Assembly (NCBI GenBank): GCA_023381515.1
Contig: JAMCQI010000070.1
Location: forward strand, 1-64,000
DNA: 64,000 nt
Direction: 5' to 3'
DNA from: Chloroflexota bacterium
Lineage (GTDB): Bacteria; Chloroflexota; Anaerolineae; UBA4142
A model generated the notes under the pieces. That model did not search any database. It saw nothing but the letters and a program-made list of their open reading frames with translations, and had not been told where the DNA came from. Below, one piece after another: positions 1-8,219 of this stretch (positions are counted from its first letter, which is position 1; each line of letters opens with the position of its first letter). The position numbers were made by a program, and so were the translations under genes.

Positions 1-678
1 CGCTGCCCGCTTCATATTGTGCAGGCGTTCCGCGAGCGCGGTCTGACGTTCGGCGGCGGTTATGGTTTGACTGAAACTTCCCCGACCGCGTTCATGATGG
101 AGCCGGAGGATTTCGAGCGCGGGACGCAGCGTCTGGGCTTTATCGGCAAGCCCGCCTTTTTCGACGAGGCCAGGTTGATGAGCCCCGAAGGCAAAGCAGT
201 GCCGCGGGGCGAAGTGGGCGAGATTTGGTTGCGAGGCCCGAACGTCTTTGCGGGCTATTGGAACCGCCCGGAAGCGACCGCCGAGGTCTTTGTCGACGGC
301 TGGTTTCGGACCGGCGATCTCGCCTCCCAGGACGAGCAAGGCCTCACCTATGTGGTAGGGCGCTCAAAAGAAATGTTCAAGAGCGGCGGGTTGAACGTCT
401 ATCCCGCGGAAATCGAAGCGGTCCTGGGTCAGCATCCGGCCGTGCGCGAAGTCTGCGTCATCGGCGTCCCCGATCCGAAATGGAATGAGGTCGGCCGCGC
501 GATCGTCGCGTTCCAGCCGGGCAGGACGGCGACCGCGGAGGAACTGTTGGCGTGGTGCGATGGGAAACTGGCCCGCTACAAGATTCCCAAAACCGTCGTC
601 GGCGTCGATGCGCTCCCGCGGAATGCGCTCGGCAAGGTGGTCCGCGCCGAACTCAAGGCGCGGTACGGGGCGAGTTGA
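1..678 (+). CDS. Acyl-CoA synthetase (AMP-forming, ANL family), C-terminal part
   Basis: The 5' end lies outside the window; the reading frame is open from base 1, leaving the last 225 residues. It would activate a carboxylic acid to its CoA thioester through an acyl-adenylate in the cytoplasm. Visible ANL motifs in order are YGLTETSP (adenylation core), GWFRTGDLA (hinge Asp region), GRSKEMFKSGG (start of the C-terminal subdomain) and the C-terminal LPRNALGKVVR, whose Lys is the catalytic lysine of the family. It heads a + strand run with MaoC and enoyl-CoA hydratase genes, so a fatty or aromatic acid substrate is likely, but the acid cannot be named from the C-terminal third. Confidence 0.9.
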   Translation, partial: RCPLHIVQAFRERGLTFGGGYGLTETSPTAFMMEPEDFERGTQRLGFIGKPAFFDEARLMSPEGKAVPRGEVGEIWLRGPNVFAGYWNRPEATAEVFVDGWFRTGDLASQDEQGLTYVVGRSKEMFKSGGLNVYPAEIEAVLGQHPAVREVCVIGVPDPKWNEVGRAIVAFQPGRTATAEELLAWCDGKLARYKIPKTVVGVDALPRNALGKVVRAELKARYGAS

Positions 679-684
679 GACCAA

Positions 685-1101
685 ATGGATATGGACCCGT
701 TCGTGGAAGAGTTTCACATCGGAAGAACGGTCACGCTCAAGCGCACGTTCCAGCAGAGCGATTTCGAACGTTTTGCGGCGCTGAGCGGCGACGATAACCC
801 CATCCACGTCGATCCCGAGTTTTCCGCGCGCACGCGGTTCGGGAAAACCGTCGCGCATGGCATGCTGCTCTATTCTGTGATCTGGGCGGCCCTCCGCACC
901 TACTTTCCGGACGGGACCCAGGCGCGCCAGCAACTCATGTTCCCTTCTCCAACCTTTGCCGGGGAAGAGGTCACGGTATGTGTTCAAGTACTCGAGGCGC
1001 ACCCGGAAGAGCGCTGGGCTCGCCTCGAGACCAAGATGACCAAACCCAGTGGAGATGTCGCCTGCCAGGGTGAGACGCTCGTACGCTGGAATGAGACATG
1101 A
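685..1101 (+). CDS. MaoC-like (R)-specific enoyl-CoA hydratase/dehydratase
   Basis: A 138-residue single hot-dog fold protein. The family signature SGDDNPIH (residues 34-41) supplies the Asp-x4-His catalytic pair of (R)-hydratases, followed by the conserved TRFGKTVAHGML segment. It likely hydrates a trans-2-enoyl-CoA or a related thioester. The start ATG lies 6 bases after the acyl-CoA ligase stop, and the stop overlaps the next start as ATGA, indicating translational coupling. It is the first of three MaoC-fold genes in this operon. Substrate unknown. Confidence 0.85.
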   Translation: MDMDPFVEEFHIGRTVTLKRTFQQSDFERFAALSGDDNPIHVDPEFSARTRFGKTVAHGMLLYSVIWAALRTYFPDGTQARQQLMFPSPTFAGEEVTVCVQVLEAHPEERWARLETKMTKPSGDVACQGETLVRWNET

Positions 1102-1862
1102 GCCAACTCATACTCTCGGAAATGGACGGCGATGTCGCCATTGTGACCTTGAACCGGCCGGAGCGGCACAATAGTCTCATCCCGGAACTGGTGCAAGAGT
1201 TGCTGGAAACTCTGGAGGCCTTGCGGGGGCAGGCGAACCTGCGGGCGCTGGTCCTCGCCGCAAACGGGCGCTCGTTCTCGACCGGCGGTGACGTCCGCGC
1301 TTTTTACGACCACGCCGCCGAACTCAAGGCCTATGCCGAACGCGTGGTCGGCTTGCTGAACCGGGCGATCCTCGACCTGATCGCTTTTCCGACGCCCGTG
1401 GTCGCCGCCGTCCACGGTATTGTCACCGGCGGTTCAGTGGGCCTGGTCCTTGCCTGTGATATCGTGCTCGTAGCACCGGAGACGACCTTCACTCCCTTTT
1501 ACACCACGGTCGGCTACAGTCCGGACGGCGGGTGGACGGCGATGCTCCCCGGAGTCATCGGCGTCAAGCGCGCCGCAGAGGCGCTCCTGCTCGACCAGCC
1601 GATCACGGCGGAACAGGCCGTCGCGTGGGGAATGGCCAATCGCATCGTCCCTGCCGAGGCCATCCGCGATCAGGCCCTCAGTGCAGCCAGGGCCATCGCG
1701 CGGCAGGCGCCTGGCAGCGTGGTACGGACCAAACACCTGCTTTGGGGCAGCCGCGAGTCCCTCGCAGCCAGCCTGGACAATGAGCTCGCTCAGTTCGTCG
1801 AGCACATGACGAGCGCCGAAGCCGAGCAGGGAATGGCGAAATTCCTCAGGATAACAAAATGA
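1098..1862 (+). CDS. Enoyl-CoA hydratase/isomerase family protein
   Basis: A 254-residue crotonase-fold protein. Oxyanion-hole segments are visible as GRSFSTGGDVRAF and HGIVTGGSVGLVLACD. The usual first catalytic Glu of hydratases is not present in the second segment, while YSPDGGWTAMLP carries an Asp at the position used by PaaG-type isomerases, so isomerase activity is at least as likely as hydration. It overlaps the genes on both sides by 4 bases (ATGA junctions), placing it in a tightly coupled CoA-ester catabolic operon. Confidence 0.85.
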   Translation: MSQLILSEMDGDVAIVTLNRPERHNSLIPELVQELLETLEALRGQANLRALVLAANGRSFSTGGDVRAFYDHAAELKAYAERVVGLLNRAILDLIAFPTPVVAAVHGIVTGGSVGLVLACDIVLVAPETTFTPFYTTVGYSPDGGWTAMLPGVIGVKRAAEALLLDQPITAEQAVAWGMANRIVPAEAIRDQALSAARAIARQAPGSVVRTKHLLWGSRESLAASLDNELAQFVEHMTSAEAEQGMAKFLRITK

Positions 1863-2230
1863 CTCGCAGATTGGAATTGGGACAGACCGCGACCGCGCGG
1901 CGGACATTTACCTCTGCCGATCTCACCGAGTTTTGCGCACTGGCGGGCGCCGACTTGGGCACACCCCCCTCTGTTCCCGGCCCGCTCCTGGGGGGAATGA
2001 TCTCGTACTTGTTGGGGACCCATTTGCCCGGGCCGGGCACCAATTATCTGAAACAAGACCTCGAGTATCTGGAGCCGGCCCCCGTGGGAGAGGAGATCAC
2101 GGCCCAGGTGCAAGTGGTTCGTGTGCGACCTGAAAAGCAGCTGGTCAACTTATACACGCTATGCACGAATGCTTCCGGGGCGGTCCTCTGCCGCGGCCAA
2201 GCCCTAGTCCTGGTCAAGGATGTAGCGTAA
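1859..2230 (+). CDS. Hot-dog fold MaoC-like protein with degenerate active site
   Basis: A 123-residue protein aligning by eye with its neighbours at 685 and 3117: the TSADLTEFCALAGAD stretch matches their catalytic region, and LPGPGTNYLKQDLEYLEP matches LPGPGSIYLGQDLDFLKP of the 3117 gene. The Asp-x4-His pair is missing because the segment after AGAD is shortened. It may be a non-catalytic partner that forms a heterodimer with another MaoC protein in the operon, as in split hydratases; that role is inference. Starts overlap both neighbours (ATGA before, TAATG after). Confidence 0.7.
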   Translation: MTRRLELGQTATARRTFTSADLTEFCALAGADLGTPPSVPGPLLGGMISYLLGTHLPGPGTNYLKQDLEYLEPAPVGEEITAQVQVVRVRPEKQLVNLYTLCTNASGAVLCRGQALVLVKDVA

Positions 2231-3027
2231 TGCCTCGAATCCAAGCGAACGGGATCCAATTGTATTACGAATTGCACGGCCCGGCGGATGCCGACGTGCT
2301 TGTGCTTTCCAACGGCATCCTTATGAGCACGGCCAGTTGGCCCTTTCAGACGCCGGTGCTCTCCAAACACTATCGCCTCCTCCTGTACGATTGCCGGGGG
2401 CAGTGGCAGTCGGACCATCCCGCGGAGCCGTACAGCATGGAACTGCATGCTGAAGACCTGGCGGCGCTTTTGGATGCGCTGCATATCCGCCGGGCGCACA
2501 TTGGCGGCGTTTCCTACGGCTCGGAGATCAGCCTCGCCTTTGCCCTGGGCTATCCGGACCGGGTGCAGAGTTTGGTGATCAGCTCGGCGGCCTCGGAACT
2601 AGGTCCGGTGCTGTGGGGAGTGATCAAGGCGTGGGCGGGTGCCGCGCGCGCACATGACGCCGAGCTGTTCTACAACGTCACCTACCCATACAACTTTAGC
2701 CGGCACTGGATCGCGGCAAACCCGAAAATGCTCGCGCAGGCCCGCGCTCGATATGAAACACTCGATTTCGATGCCGTAGTCAATCTGTGCCAAGCCTTTA
2801 TGAAGCTCAATCTCACCAAGGATTTGCACAAGATTACGGCGCCCACCCTCCTCATGTTCGGAGAGGAAGACGTCTTGAAACCGCGCTATTACAGCGATCT
2901 TATTCTAGCGGAAATGCCGCAGACTGAGTTCGCGATTCTCCCGAAAGCCGGGCATGCCCTCATGTGGGAGCAGCCGGACGTGTTTAATAGCCTTGTGCTC
3001 GGCTTTCTAGCCAAACAGCACCATTGA
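2230..3027 (+). CDS. Alpha/beta hydrolase
   Basis: A 265-residue alpha/beta hydrolase. The ATG shares its A with the preceding stop (TAATG), so it is preferred over an upstream in-frame start. Visible features are the oxyanion segment SNGILMSTASW, the nucleophile elbow GGVSYGSE (Ser within G-x-S-x-G) and the C-terminal catalytic His in KAGHALMWEQP, close to where 3-oxoadipate enol-lactonase-like and thioesterase-like members carry theirs. In this operon it may hydrolyse a lactone or a CoA ester. The substrate cannot be assigned. Confidence 0.85.
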   Translation: MPRIQANGIQLYYELHGPADADVLVLSNGILMSTASWPFQTPVLSKHYRLLLYDCRGQWQSDHPAEPYSMELHAEDLAALLDALHIRRAHIGGVSYGSEISLAFALGYPDRVQSLVISSAASELGPVLWGVIKAWAGAARAHDAELFYNVTYPYNFSRHWIAANPKMLAQARARYETLDFDAVVNLCQAFMKLNLTKDLHKITAPTLLMFGEEDVLKPRYYSDLILAEMPQTEFAILPKAGHALMWEQPDVFNSLVLGFLAKQHH

Positions 3028-3066
3028 AATGGGCGTACGGGACAGGCGTTGGCCACTCGTAGCCTA

Positions 3067-3103
3067 GCCCACCTGCCCCGCGCGTTTCAGCGGGGTTGTG
3101 GGC
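3067..3103 (+). repeat. Strong hairpin containing a CCCCGCG..CGGGG palindrome
   Basis: GCCCAC pairs with GTGGGC around an inner CCCCGC/GCGGGG stem. There is no T-run, so it is not an obvious terminator. It sits 14 bases upstream of the third MaoC gene and belongs to the dispersed palindrome family seen elsewhere in the window (17050, 27536, 29127, 33299, 37641). Confidence 0.6.
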
Positions 3104-3116
3104 GTGAGAGGTAAGC

Positions 3117-3530
3117 ATGTCTTTCACGATCGGTCAGCAAGCCACCTTCAGTAAAAAGGTCACCGAAGCGGACGTCATGACCTTTGCCGAGATCAGCGGC
3201 GACAAGAACCCACTGCATCTGGATACCAATTATGCGCGGCAGACTCGCTTTGGCGCGCGCATTGCCCACGGCGCCTTTACCTTCGGCGTCATCTCGGCCG
3301 CCATCGGCATGAAGCTGCCAGGACCAGGTTCGATTTATCTCGGCCAGGACTTGGATTTCCTCAAACCCGTCATGTTCGACGATACCCTCACGGCGACGGT
3401 TGAGATCACGGGAATTCGCGCCGACAAGGGAATCGTCACCCTCAAAACGGATTGCACGAACCAGCGCGGAGAAAAGGTCGCCGAAGGCGAAGCCGTGGTT
3501 TTCCACGAGAATGCCAAGAGTTCAGAGTGA
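3117..3530 (+). CDS. MaoC-like (R)-specific enoyl-CoA hydratase
   Basis: A 137-residue hot-dog fold hydratase close to PhaJ-type enzymes. FAEISGDKNPLH carries the Asp-x4-His pair, followed by TRFGARIAHGAFTFGVISAAIG and LPGPGSIYLGQDLDFLKPV. It should convert trans-2-enoyl-CoA to (R)-3-hydroxyacyl-CoA or a related thioester. It follows the alpha/beta hydrolase after an 89-base gap containing a GC hairpin and precedes the ABC substrate-binding gene, linking catabolism to uptake. Confidence 0.88.
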   Translation: MSFTIGQQATFSKKVTEADVMTFAEISGDKNPLHLDTNYARQTRFGARIAHGAFTFGVISAAIGMKLPGPGSIYLGQDLDFLKPVMFDDTLTATVEITGIRADKGIVTLKTDCTNQRGEKVAEGEAVVFHENAKSSE

Positions 3531-3612
3531 AAGGAGGTCCGCCACTCAGAAACCGTTCCGGATGAAAATCAAGGTCTATGGCGAGATCGTCAAATTTCAA
3601 GGAGGAGATGAA

Positions 3613-4929
3613 ATGAAAAAGCTCGCACTGCTTTTGCTCGTCGTGCTCGCCATCGTCGCGGTGGCGTGTGCGCCGGCGCCCACCCCCGCGCCCACCGCCG
3701 CGCCGCCGACTTCTGCACCGGCGGCCACTCAGCCGACCGCCGCCCCGGCAGCCAGCAGCGGCCAACCCCTCAAGATCGGCCTGCTGACGGATGATACTGG
3801 CGCGCTCGCGATTTACGGGCCGATGCTCGAGAACGGCTTTGCCCTCGGCCTGGATTACGCGACCGGCGGCACGAACACGGTGGCGGGACGCCCGATTCAG
3901 GTGATCACCAAAGACACGGCGTCAAAGGTGGACGTGGGAACGCAGGTCGCCCGCGACTTGCTCGAAAAAGAGAATGTAGATATGCTCGTCGGCGTACCCA
4001 GCTCGGGCGTGGCGCTGGCCGTGAACGAACTGGCCAAGCAGTACAAAAAGATCTATATCGCCCAGCCGGCAGCCGGAACTGAAATCACGGGCAAGAATTT
4101 CAACCCCTACGTCTTCCGCACCTCGCGCTCGAACGACCAGGATGCGCTGGCGAGCGGGGCCGCGCTCGTCAAGTTGGGCAAGACCTTTGTCCAGATCGCG
4201 CCCGATTACGCGTTCGGCTACGGGTCCGCGCAGGGGTTCTACAACGTCGTGAAAGCGGGCGGCGGCACATTCGCCACGAACGACAGCCCCGACAAAGCCG
4301 GGGCGATCTACATCCCGCAAGACGCGAAAGATTTTACGCCCTACCTGCAAAAAGTATTGGATACGAAAGCACAGGTGCTCATCGTAACGTGGGCCGGCGC
4401 CGGTTTTACGCCGCTCTTCCAGCAGATGCAGCAGCTCGGCGTCTTTAAAGCAATGACGGTCTACACCGGCATCGGGGACAACCAGACGCTCAAGACCGGG
4501 TACACCGCCGCGGTCGGCGTCAAGGGGATCAACGTCTATCACTATACGCTGCCCAATAACCCGATCAACGACTGGCTGGTCCAACACCATATAGCCAAGT
4601 ACAAGACGCCGCCTGACCTCTTTACCGAAGGTGGTTTCACCGCCGCCCAGATGGTGGTCGCAGGCCTGAAGGCGACGAATGGGGATCCGAACCCGGACAA
4701 GCTGATCAAGGTCTATGAAAACAATTTCTCGTTCGACGGACCGAAGGGCAAGTACATCGTCCGTCCCTACGACCATGTCATGCTGCAGACGCTGTACATT
4801 GCCGAAGTGACGAATGTCACCGATCCCGATTTCAAGTTCCTCAAGCTCGTGAGCGAAATCGGGCCGAACGACATCAATCCGCCTTGCACGCTGGTAGGCG
4901 ATTACAAGAGTCGCTGCCCGGCGAAGTAA
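3613..4929 (+). CDS. Branched-chain amino-acid-type ABC transporter, substrate-binding lipoprotein (LivK-like)
   Basis: 438 residues. The ATG at 3613 is chosen because it follows an AAGGAGG-type site and begins a lipoprotein signal peptide ending in a lipobox cysteine (VAVACAP, Cys about residue 20). A Pro/Thr/Ala linker of about 30 residues follows, then a type I periplasmic-binding fold (IGLLTDDTGALAIYGPM at the start of the mature domain). It should be membrane-anchored and deliver substrate to the LivHMGF complex encoded just downstream. Given the CoA-catabolism genes upstream, the ligand may be an organic acid rather than an amino acid; this family is known to bind both. Confidence 0.9.
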   Translation: MKKLALLLLVVLAIVAVACAPAPTPAPTAAPPTSAPAATQPTAAPAASSGQPLKIGLLTDDTGALAIYGPMLENGFALGLDYATGGTNTVAGRPIQVITKDTASKVDVGTQVARDLLEKENVDMLVGVPSSGVALAVNELAKQYKKIYIAQPAAGTEITGKNFNPYVFRTSRSNDQDALASGAALVKLGKTFVQIAPDYAFGYGSAQGFYNVVKAGGGTFATNDSPDKAGAIYIPQDAKDFTPYLQKVLDTKAQVLIVTWAGAGFTPLFQQMQQLGVFKAMTVYTGIGDNQTLKTGYTAAVGVKGINVYHYTLPNNPINDWLVQHHIAKYKTPPDLFTEGGFTAAQMVVAGLKATNGDPNPDKLIKVYENNFSFDGPKGKYIVRPYDHVMLQTLYIAEVTNVTDPDFKFLKLVSEIGPNDINPPCTLVGDYKSRCPAK

Positions 4930-4937
4930 AGGCTGAC

Positions 4938-4987
4938 GGCGGAAGGATGAAGGAGGAGCGACTCCGCTTCTCCCTCATCCTTCTGCC
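4938..4987 (+). repeat. Long imperfect hairpin between substrate-binding and ATPase genes
   Basis: GGCGGAAGGATGAAGGAG pairs with the complementary CTCCCTCATCCTTCTGCC about 10 bases later. Such hairpins after substrate-binding protein genes often stabilise the upstream transcript; here the arm also matches the GAAGGATGAAGG word seen at 17030-17105, so it may be a copy of a dispersed repeat. Confidence 0.55.
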
Positions 4988-5004
4988 TACCTCGCATCAA
5001 GCCC

Positions 5005-5766
5005 ATGGATGATTCGATTATTCTAGAGGCGCAGCATCTACGCAAGCATTTCGGCGCTCTCGTCGCGGTGCAAGATGTTTCCCTGACCGTGCGCGCGGGG
5101 TCGCTGCATTCGATTATCGGGCCGAACGGCGCGGGCAAAACGACGCTCTTTAACCTCCTGAGCGGCGCCCTCAAGCCTACATCGGGGCATGTGATCTACC
5201 GGGGCCGGGATATCACCTCTCTGCCGCCGCATCGGATCGCGCATCTCGGCATCGGCCGCTCGTTCCAGATCACCAACGTCTTTCCCAATCTCAGCGTGTT
5301 TGAGAATGTCCGCCTGGCCGCCCAGGCGATGGGGCGTGACAATTTGAATCTCTTGATCGCGGCGTCCCACTTGCACCGGCTGAACGAGCACGCGGGACAA
5401 GTGCTCGAACTCGTGGGATTGCAGGATAAAGCGGCTGCGCTCGCGAGCACCCTCCCGCACGGCGACAAGCGAAAACTCGAGATTGGCATTTTGCTCGCCT
5501 CCGACCCTCAAGTCCTCCTGCTCGACGAGCCGACGGCCGGCATGGCATCGGAACAGGTGCCCCAGCTCATGGCGCTCATCGCCCAAATCCGGCAGGGCGG
5601 AAAGAAAACCATCCTCCTCGTCGAGCACAACATGGACCTCGTGATGAACGTATCGGATATGATCACCGTCATGCATTATGGCAGCGTCTTGGCGGAAGGG
5701 GTACCGGCGCGGATCGCAGCGAATCAACAGGTGCAGCAAGCGTACCTCGGCGAGCTGTATCATTAG
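5005..5766 (+). CDS. ABC transporter ATP-binding protein (LivG-like)
   Basis: A 253-residue ATPase. Walker A is GPNGAGKTT, the signature region reads LPHGDKRKLEIG (variant of LSGGQ, as usual for LivG), Walker B is VLLLDEPTAG and the switch His lies in LVEHNMD. It is one of two ATPase subunits powering the permease pair encoded downstream. The C-terminal helix ending in QQVQQAYLGELYH is typical of LivG. Confidence 0.92.
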   Translation: MDDSIILEAQHLRKHFGALVAVQDVSLTVRAGSLHSIIGPNGAGKTTLFNLLSGALKPTSGHVIYRGRDITSLPPHRIAHLGIGRSFQITNVFPNLSVFENVRLAAQAMGRDNLNLLIAASHLHRLNEHAGQVLELVGLQDKAAALASTLPHGDKRKLEIGILLASDPQVLLLDEPTAGMASEQVPQLMALIAQIRQGGKKTILLVEHNMDLVMNVSDMITVMHYGSVLAEGVPARIAANQQVQQAYLGELYH

Positions 5767-5885
5767 GGTGAGTCTGCAAACACAGGCTGCGTTGCGGACC
5801 GTCTGGGGCCGTGAATCTCCGCTCGTCCCAGCAGCGGCCCTGGCGAAGGTTTGCAAACTCAAAAAGTGAAACTCGGGATGGCGTG

Positions 5886-6683
5886 ATGGCCAATATTCTT
5901 CAGGTAGATGCGATCCAGACTTTTATCGGCCTCTTTCATATCCTGGAAGGCGTCACGCTCGCCGTGCCCGAGGGAAGCATCACGGCGCTCTTGGGACGCA
6001 ACGGCGCAGGTAAGACCACGACGCTGAAATCGATTTTGGGGCTCACGCCCCCGCGCGAAGGGAGCATCGTCTTTGCGGGCATGGACCTGCGTGGGCGCCG
6101 CTCCTATGACATTGCCGCGCTGGGGATCGGCTATGTGCCCGAACACCGGGCCATCTTTCGCGACCTGACGGTCGAGGAGAACCTGAAAATCGCCGAGCGC
6201 CGCAAGAACGACCTGGCCCGGCGCTCCGACATGATTTTCACTCTCTTTCCGGATCTCAAACGGCTGATCAAATTGCACGGCGGCCAACTATCAGGAGGAC
6301 AGCAGCAGATGCTCGCCATCGCCCGGGCGCTCGTCCCGGAGAATCGCCTCCTCCTCATCGACGAGCCGAGCGAGGGCCTCGCCCCCGTCCTCATTGAGCA
6401 GCTGATCGTTTCGATTCGTTCCCTGAGCTCCCATACCACCGTGTTGCTCGTCGAGCAAAATTTTCGCATGGCGAGCCAACTCGCCGACCGCTATTATTTG
6501 ATTGACGATGGTCGCACGGTCAAGCAGGGTGCCATGTCCGACTTGATCGACGACCGCGCCACCGTCCAGCGCTACCTGGGAGCGGCCGCCGCGGCGCCTC
6601 TCTCCGCGGCCAAGGGCAAGATCGCCGGAGAACCCGTGGAACCTGCGGGACGCGGCCTTGGCGAGGAGATGAGCCGGAAATGA
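5886..6683 (+). CDS. ABC transporter ATP-binding protein (LivF-like)
   Basis: A 265-residue second ATPase of the transporter. ATG at 5886 is selected because the protein then begins as LivF proteins do (MANILQVDAIQTFIG). Walker A is GRNGAGKTT, the signature is LSGGQQQML, Walker B is LLLIDEPSEGLAP. The last about 30 residues are a charged extension beyond the usual LivF end. It overlaps livH by 4 bases. A 119-base gap to the LivG gene shows no obvious promoter. Confidence 0.92.
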   Translation: MANILQVDAIQTFIGLFHILEGVTLAVPEGSITALLGRNGAGKTTTLKSILGLTPPREGSIVFAGMDLRGRRSYDIAALGIGYVPEHRAIFRDLTVEENLKIAERRKNDLARRSDMIFTLFPDLKRLIKLHGGQLSGGQQQMLAIARALVPENRLLLIDEPSEGLAPVLIEQLIVSIRSLSSHTTVLLVEQNFRMASQLADRYYLIDDGRTVKQGAMSDLIDDRATVQRYLGAAAAAPLSAAKGKIAGEPVEPAGRGLGEEMSRK

Positions 6684-8176
6684 CCATCCTGGATTTTGTA
6701 AAGCGCAACCGCACTCTCCTTGTTTCGCTCCTCATCATCCTGCTCGCCATTGTGGCCGCGGGGAGCGGGATGAGCGGCCCGACGGCCGTCAGCGTCCTCC
6801 TCTCGGGAGTCACTCTCGGTGCGCTGTACTTTCTAGTCGCCTCGGGTCTATCGCTCATTTTCGGGTTGATGGAGGTGCTGAATTTCGCGCACGGTTCCTT
6901 CTTTATGCTCGGCGCGTACATGGGTTGGACCTTTTACACGAACCCGCGTCTGCTCTTGAACACGGCGCCTTTGCTGCTGGCTGTGGGCGCCGCGCTCGTA
7001 CTGCAGGGGACAATGCCCCGCCGCTTGGCGCTGCCCCGGGCGGCGCGCTGGGCGGCCCTGCTCATCGCCGGGGCGATTCTCGTCCTCGGCCTGCGCGATT
7101 TTCCCTTGGACAAACTCGTCGCCATGGGCATGTCGATGACGGGCAAGGTCATACCGACCGCGGAGGCGGAGGAACCGATTTCCGCGATGCTGATACGCGT
7201 GGGGCTCTTTTTCCTCGCGGGGCTCGTTGCCGATCTGGCGCTCGGGGCACGCGGGCCGGAAGAGACCTTCCGTGCTTCTCACCGCCGGACGGTCGCCGTC
7301 TTTGTGGCGCTCGTCGTCGCCGCGCTCGGGCTCCTCTTCCTGCGAGATGTGGGCGAGCAATTCATCCTCCATCTGGAGAGCAATTTGCGCTTTGTCCTCG
7401 CGCTCGCGTTCGGCGCGGCGGCAGGCGCGCTTCTCGGTGCATTGATGGAATGGGGTCTCATTCGGCCGCTGTATGCGCGGCCGATTTACCAAATCCTGTT
7501 GACGTTGGGGTTGGTATTTGTCTTTGACCAGGTGGTGCGCCTCGTCTGGGGACCGGCGGGCGCGTTCATGGAGATTCCCAGCCTTTTTAGCTCGCAGGCT
7601 CCGGACTGCCCCTCTCCGAATCTTCTGGCCTGGTTCTCCCAGCACTGTGATTCGCTGATGATCATGGGACGGGCCTTTCCGAGCTACCGCCTGTTTATCA
7701 TCGCCGTTGGCATCGTGATGATTGTGGCCATTATGGTTCTCTTGCAGCGGTCACGGCTCGGCATGATTATCCGCGCGGGCGTCCAGGACAGTGAAATGGT
7801 CGAAGCGCTGGGCATCAACGTCCGGCGCGTGTTCACAATTGTCTTCGCCGTCGGCGCGGGACTCGCGGGCCTGGGCGGCGTGGTCGCGGCGCCTTTCCTC
7901 GGCGTCTACCCGGACATGGCGATGGAGTTCCTTCTCCAGGCCTTCATCGTGGTCGTCATCGGAGGGCTGGGGAGCATTCCTGGCGCGGCGGTCGGCGCCC
8001 TATTAGTGGGACTCGCCCGCGCGTACGGCGACCATCTCGTGCTCGCCGGCATTCAACTCCCCTGGATGGCACAGGCCGCCTCGGGGTCGCCTGCGATTGC
8101 CCGCGCTTCGACCGTCCTGATCATGGCGATCGTATTGTTCTTAAAGCCGACCGGTATTTTTGGCGAGAAAGAGTAG
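6680..8176 (+). CDS. ABC transporter permease (LivH-like), enlarged
   Basis: A 498-residue inner-membrane permease. The N-terminal block (GVTLGALYFLVASGLSLIFG, then MEVLNFAHGSFFMLGAY) and the C-terminal block (QRSRLGMIIRAGVQDSEM, the EAA-like cytoplasmic loop) are typical of LivH. LivH is usually near 290-310 residues; the excess is an insertion at about residues 95-245 containing several extra hydrophobic segments and a soluble loop (GKVIPTAEAEEPISAM). The insertion is in frame and similar in composition to its surroundings, so it looks like a real lineage-specific extension rather than a sequence fault. Confidence 0.88.
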   Translation: MTILDFVKRNRTLLVSLLIILLAIVAAGSGMSGPTAVSVLLSGVTLGALYFLVASGLSLIFGLMEVLNFAHGSFFMLGAYMGWTFYTNPRLLLNTAPLLLAVGAALVLQGTMPRRLALPRAARWAALLIAGAILVLGLRDFPLDKLVAMGMSMTGKVIPTAEAEEPISAMLIRVGLFFLAGLVADLALGARGPEETFRASHRRTVAVFVALVVAALGLLFLRDVGEQFILHLESNLRFVLALAFGAAAGALLGALMEWGLIRPLYARPIYQILLTLGLVFVFDQVVRLVWGPAGAFMEIPSLFSSQAPDCPSPNLLAWFSQHCDSLMIMGRAFPSYRLFIIAVGIVMIVAIMVLLQRSRLGMIIRAGVQDSEMVEALGINVRRVFTIVFAVGAGLAGLGGVVAAPFLGVYPDMAMEFLLQAFIVVVIGGLGSIPGAAVGALLVGLARAYGDHLVLAGIQLPWMAQAASGSPAIARASTVLIMAIVLFLKPTGIFGEKE

Positions 8177-8219
8177 CAGTCTTGGCGGGTCGACTCTGCC
8201 CGCTGGGACAGGACATGCC

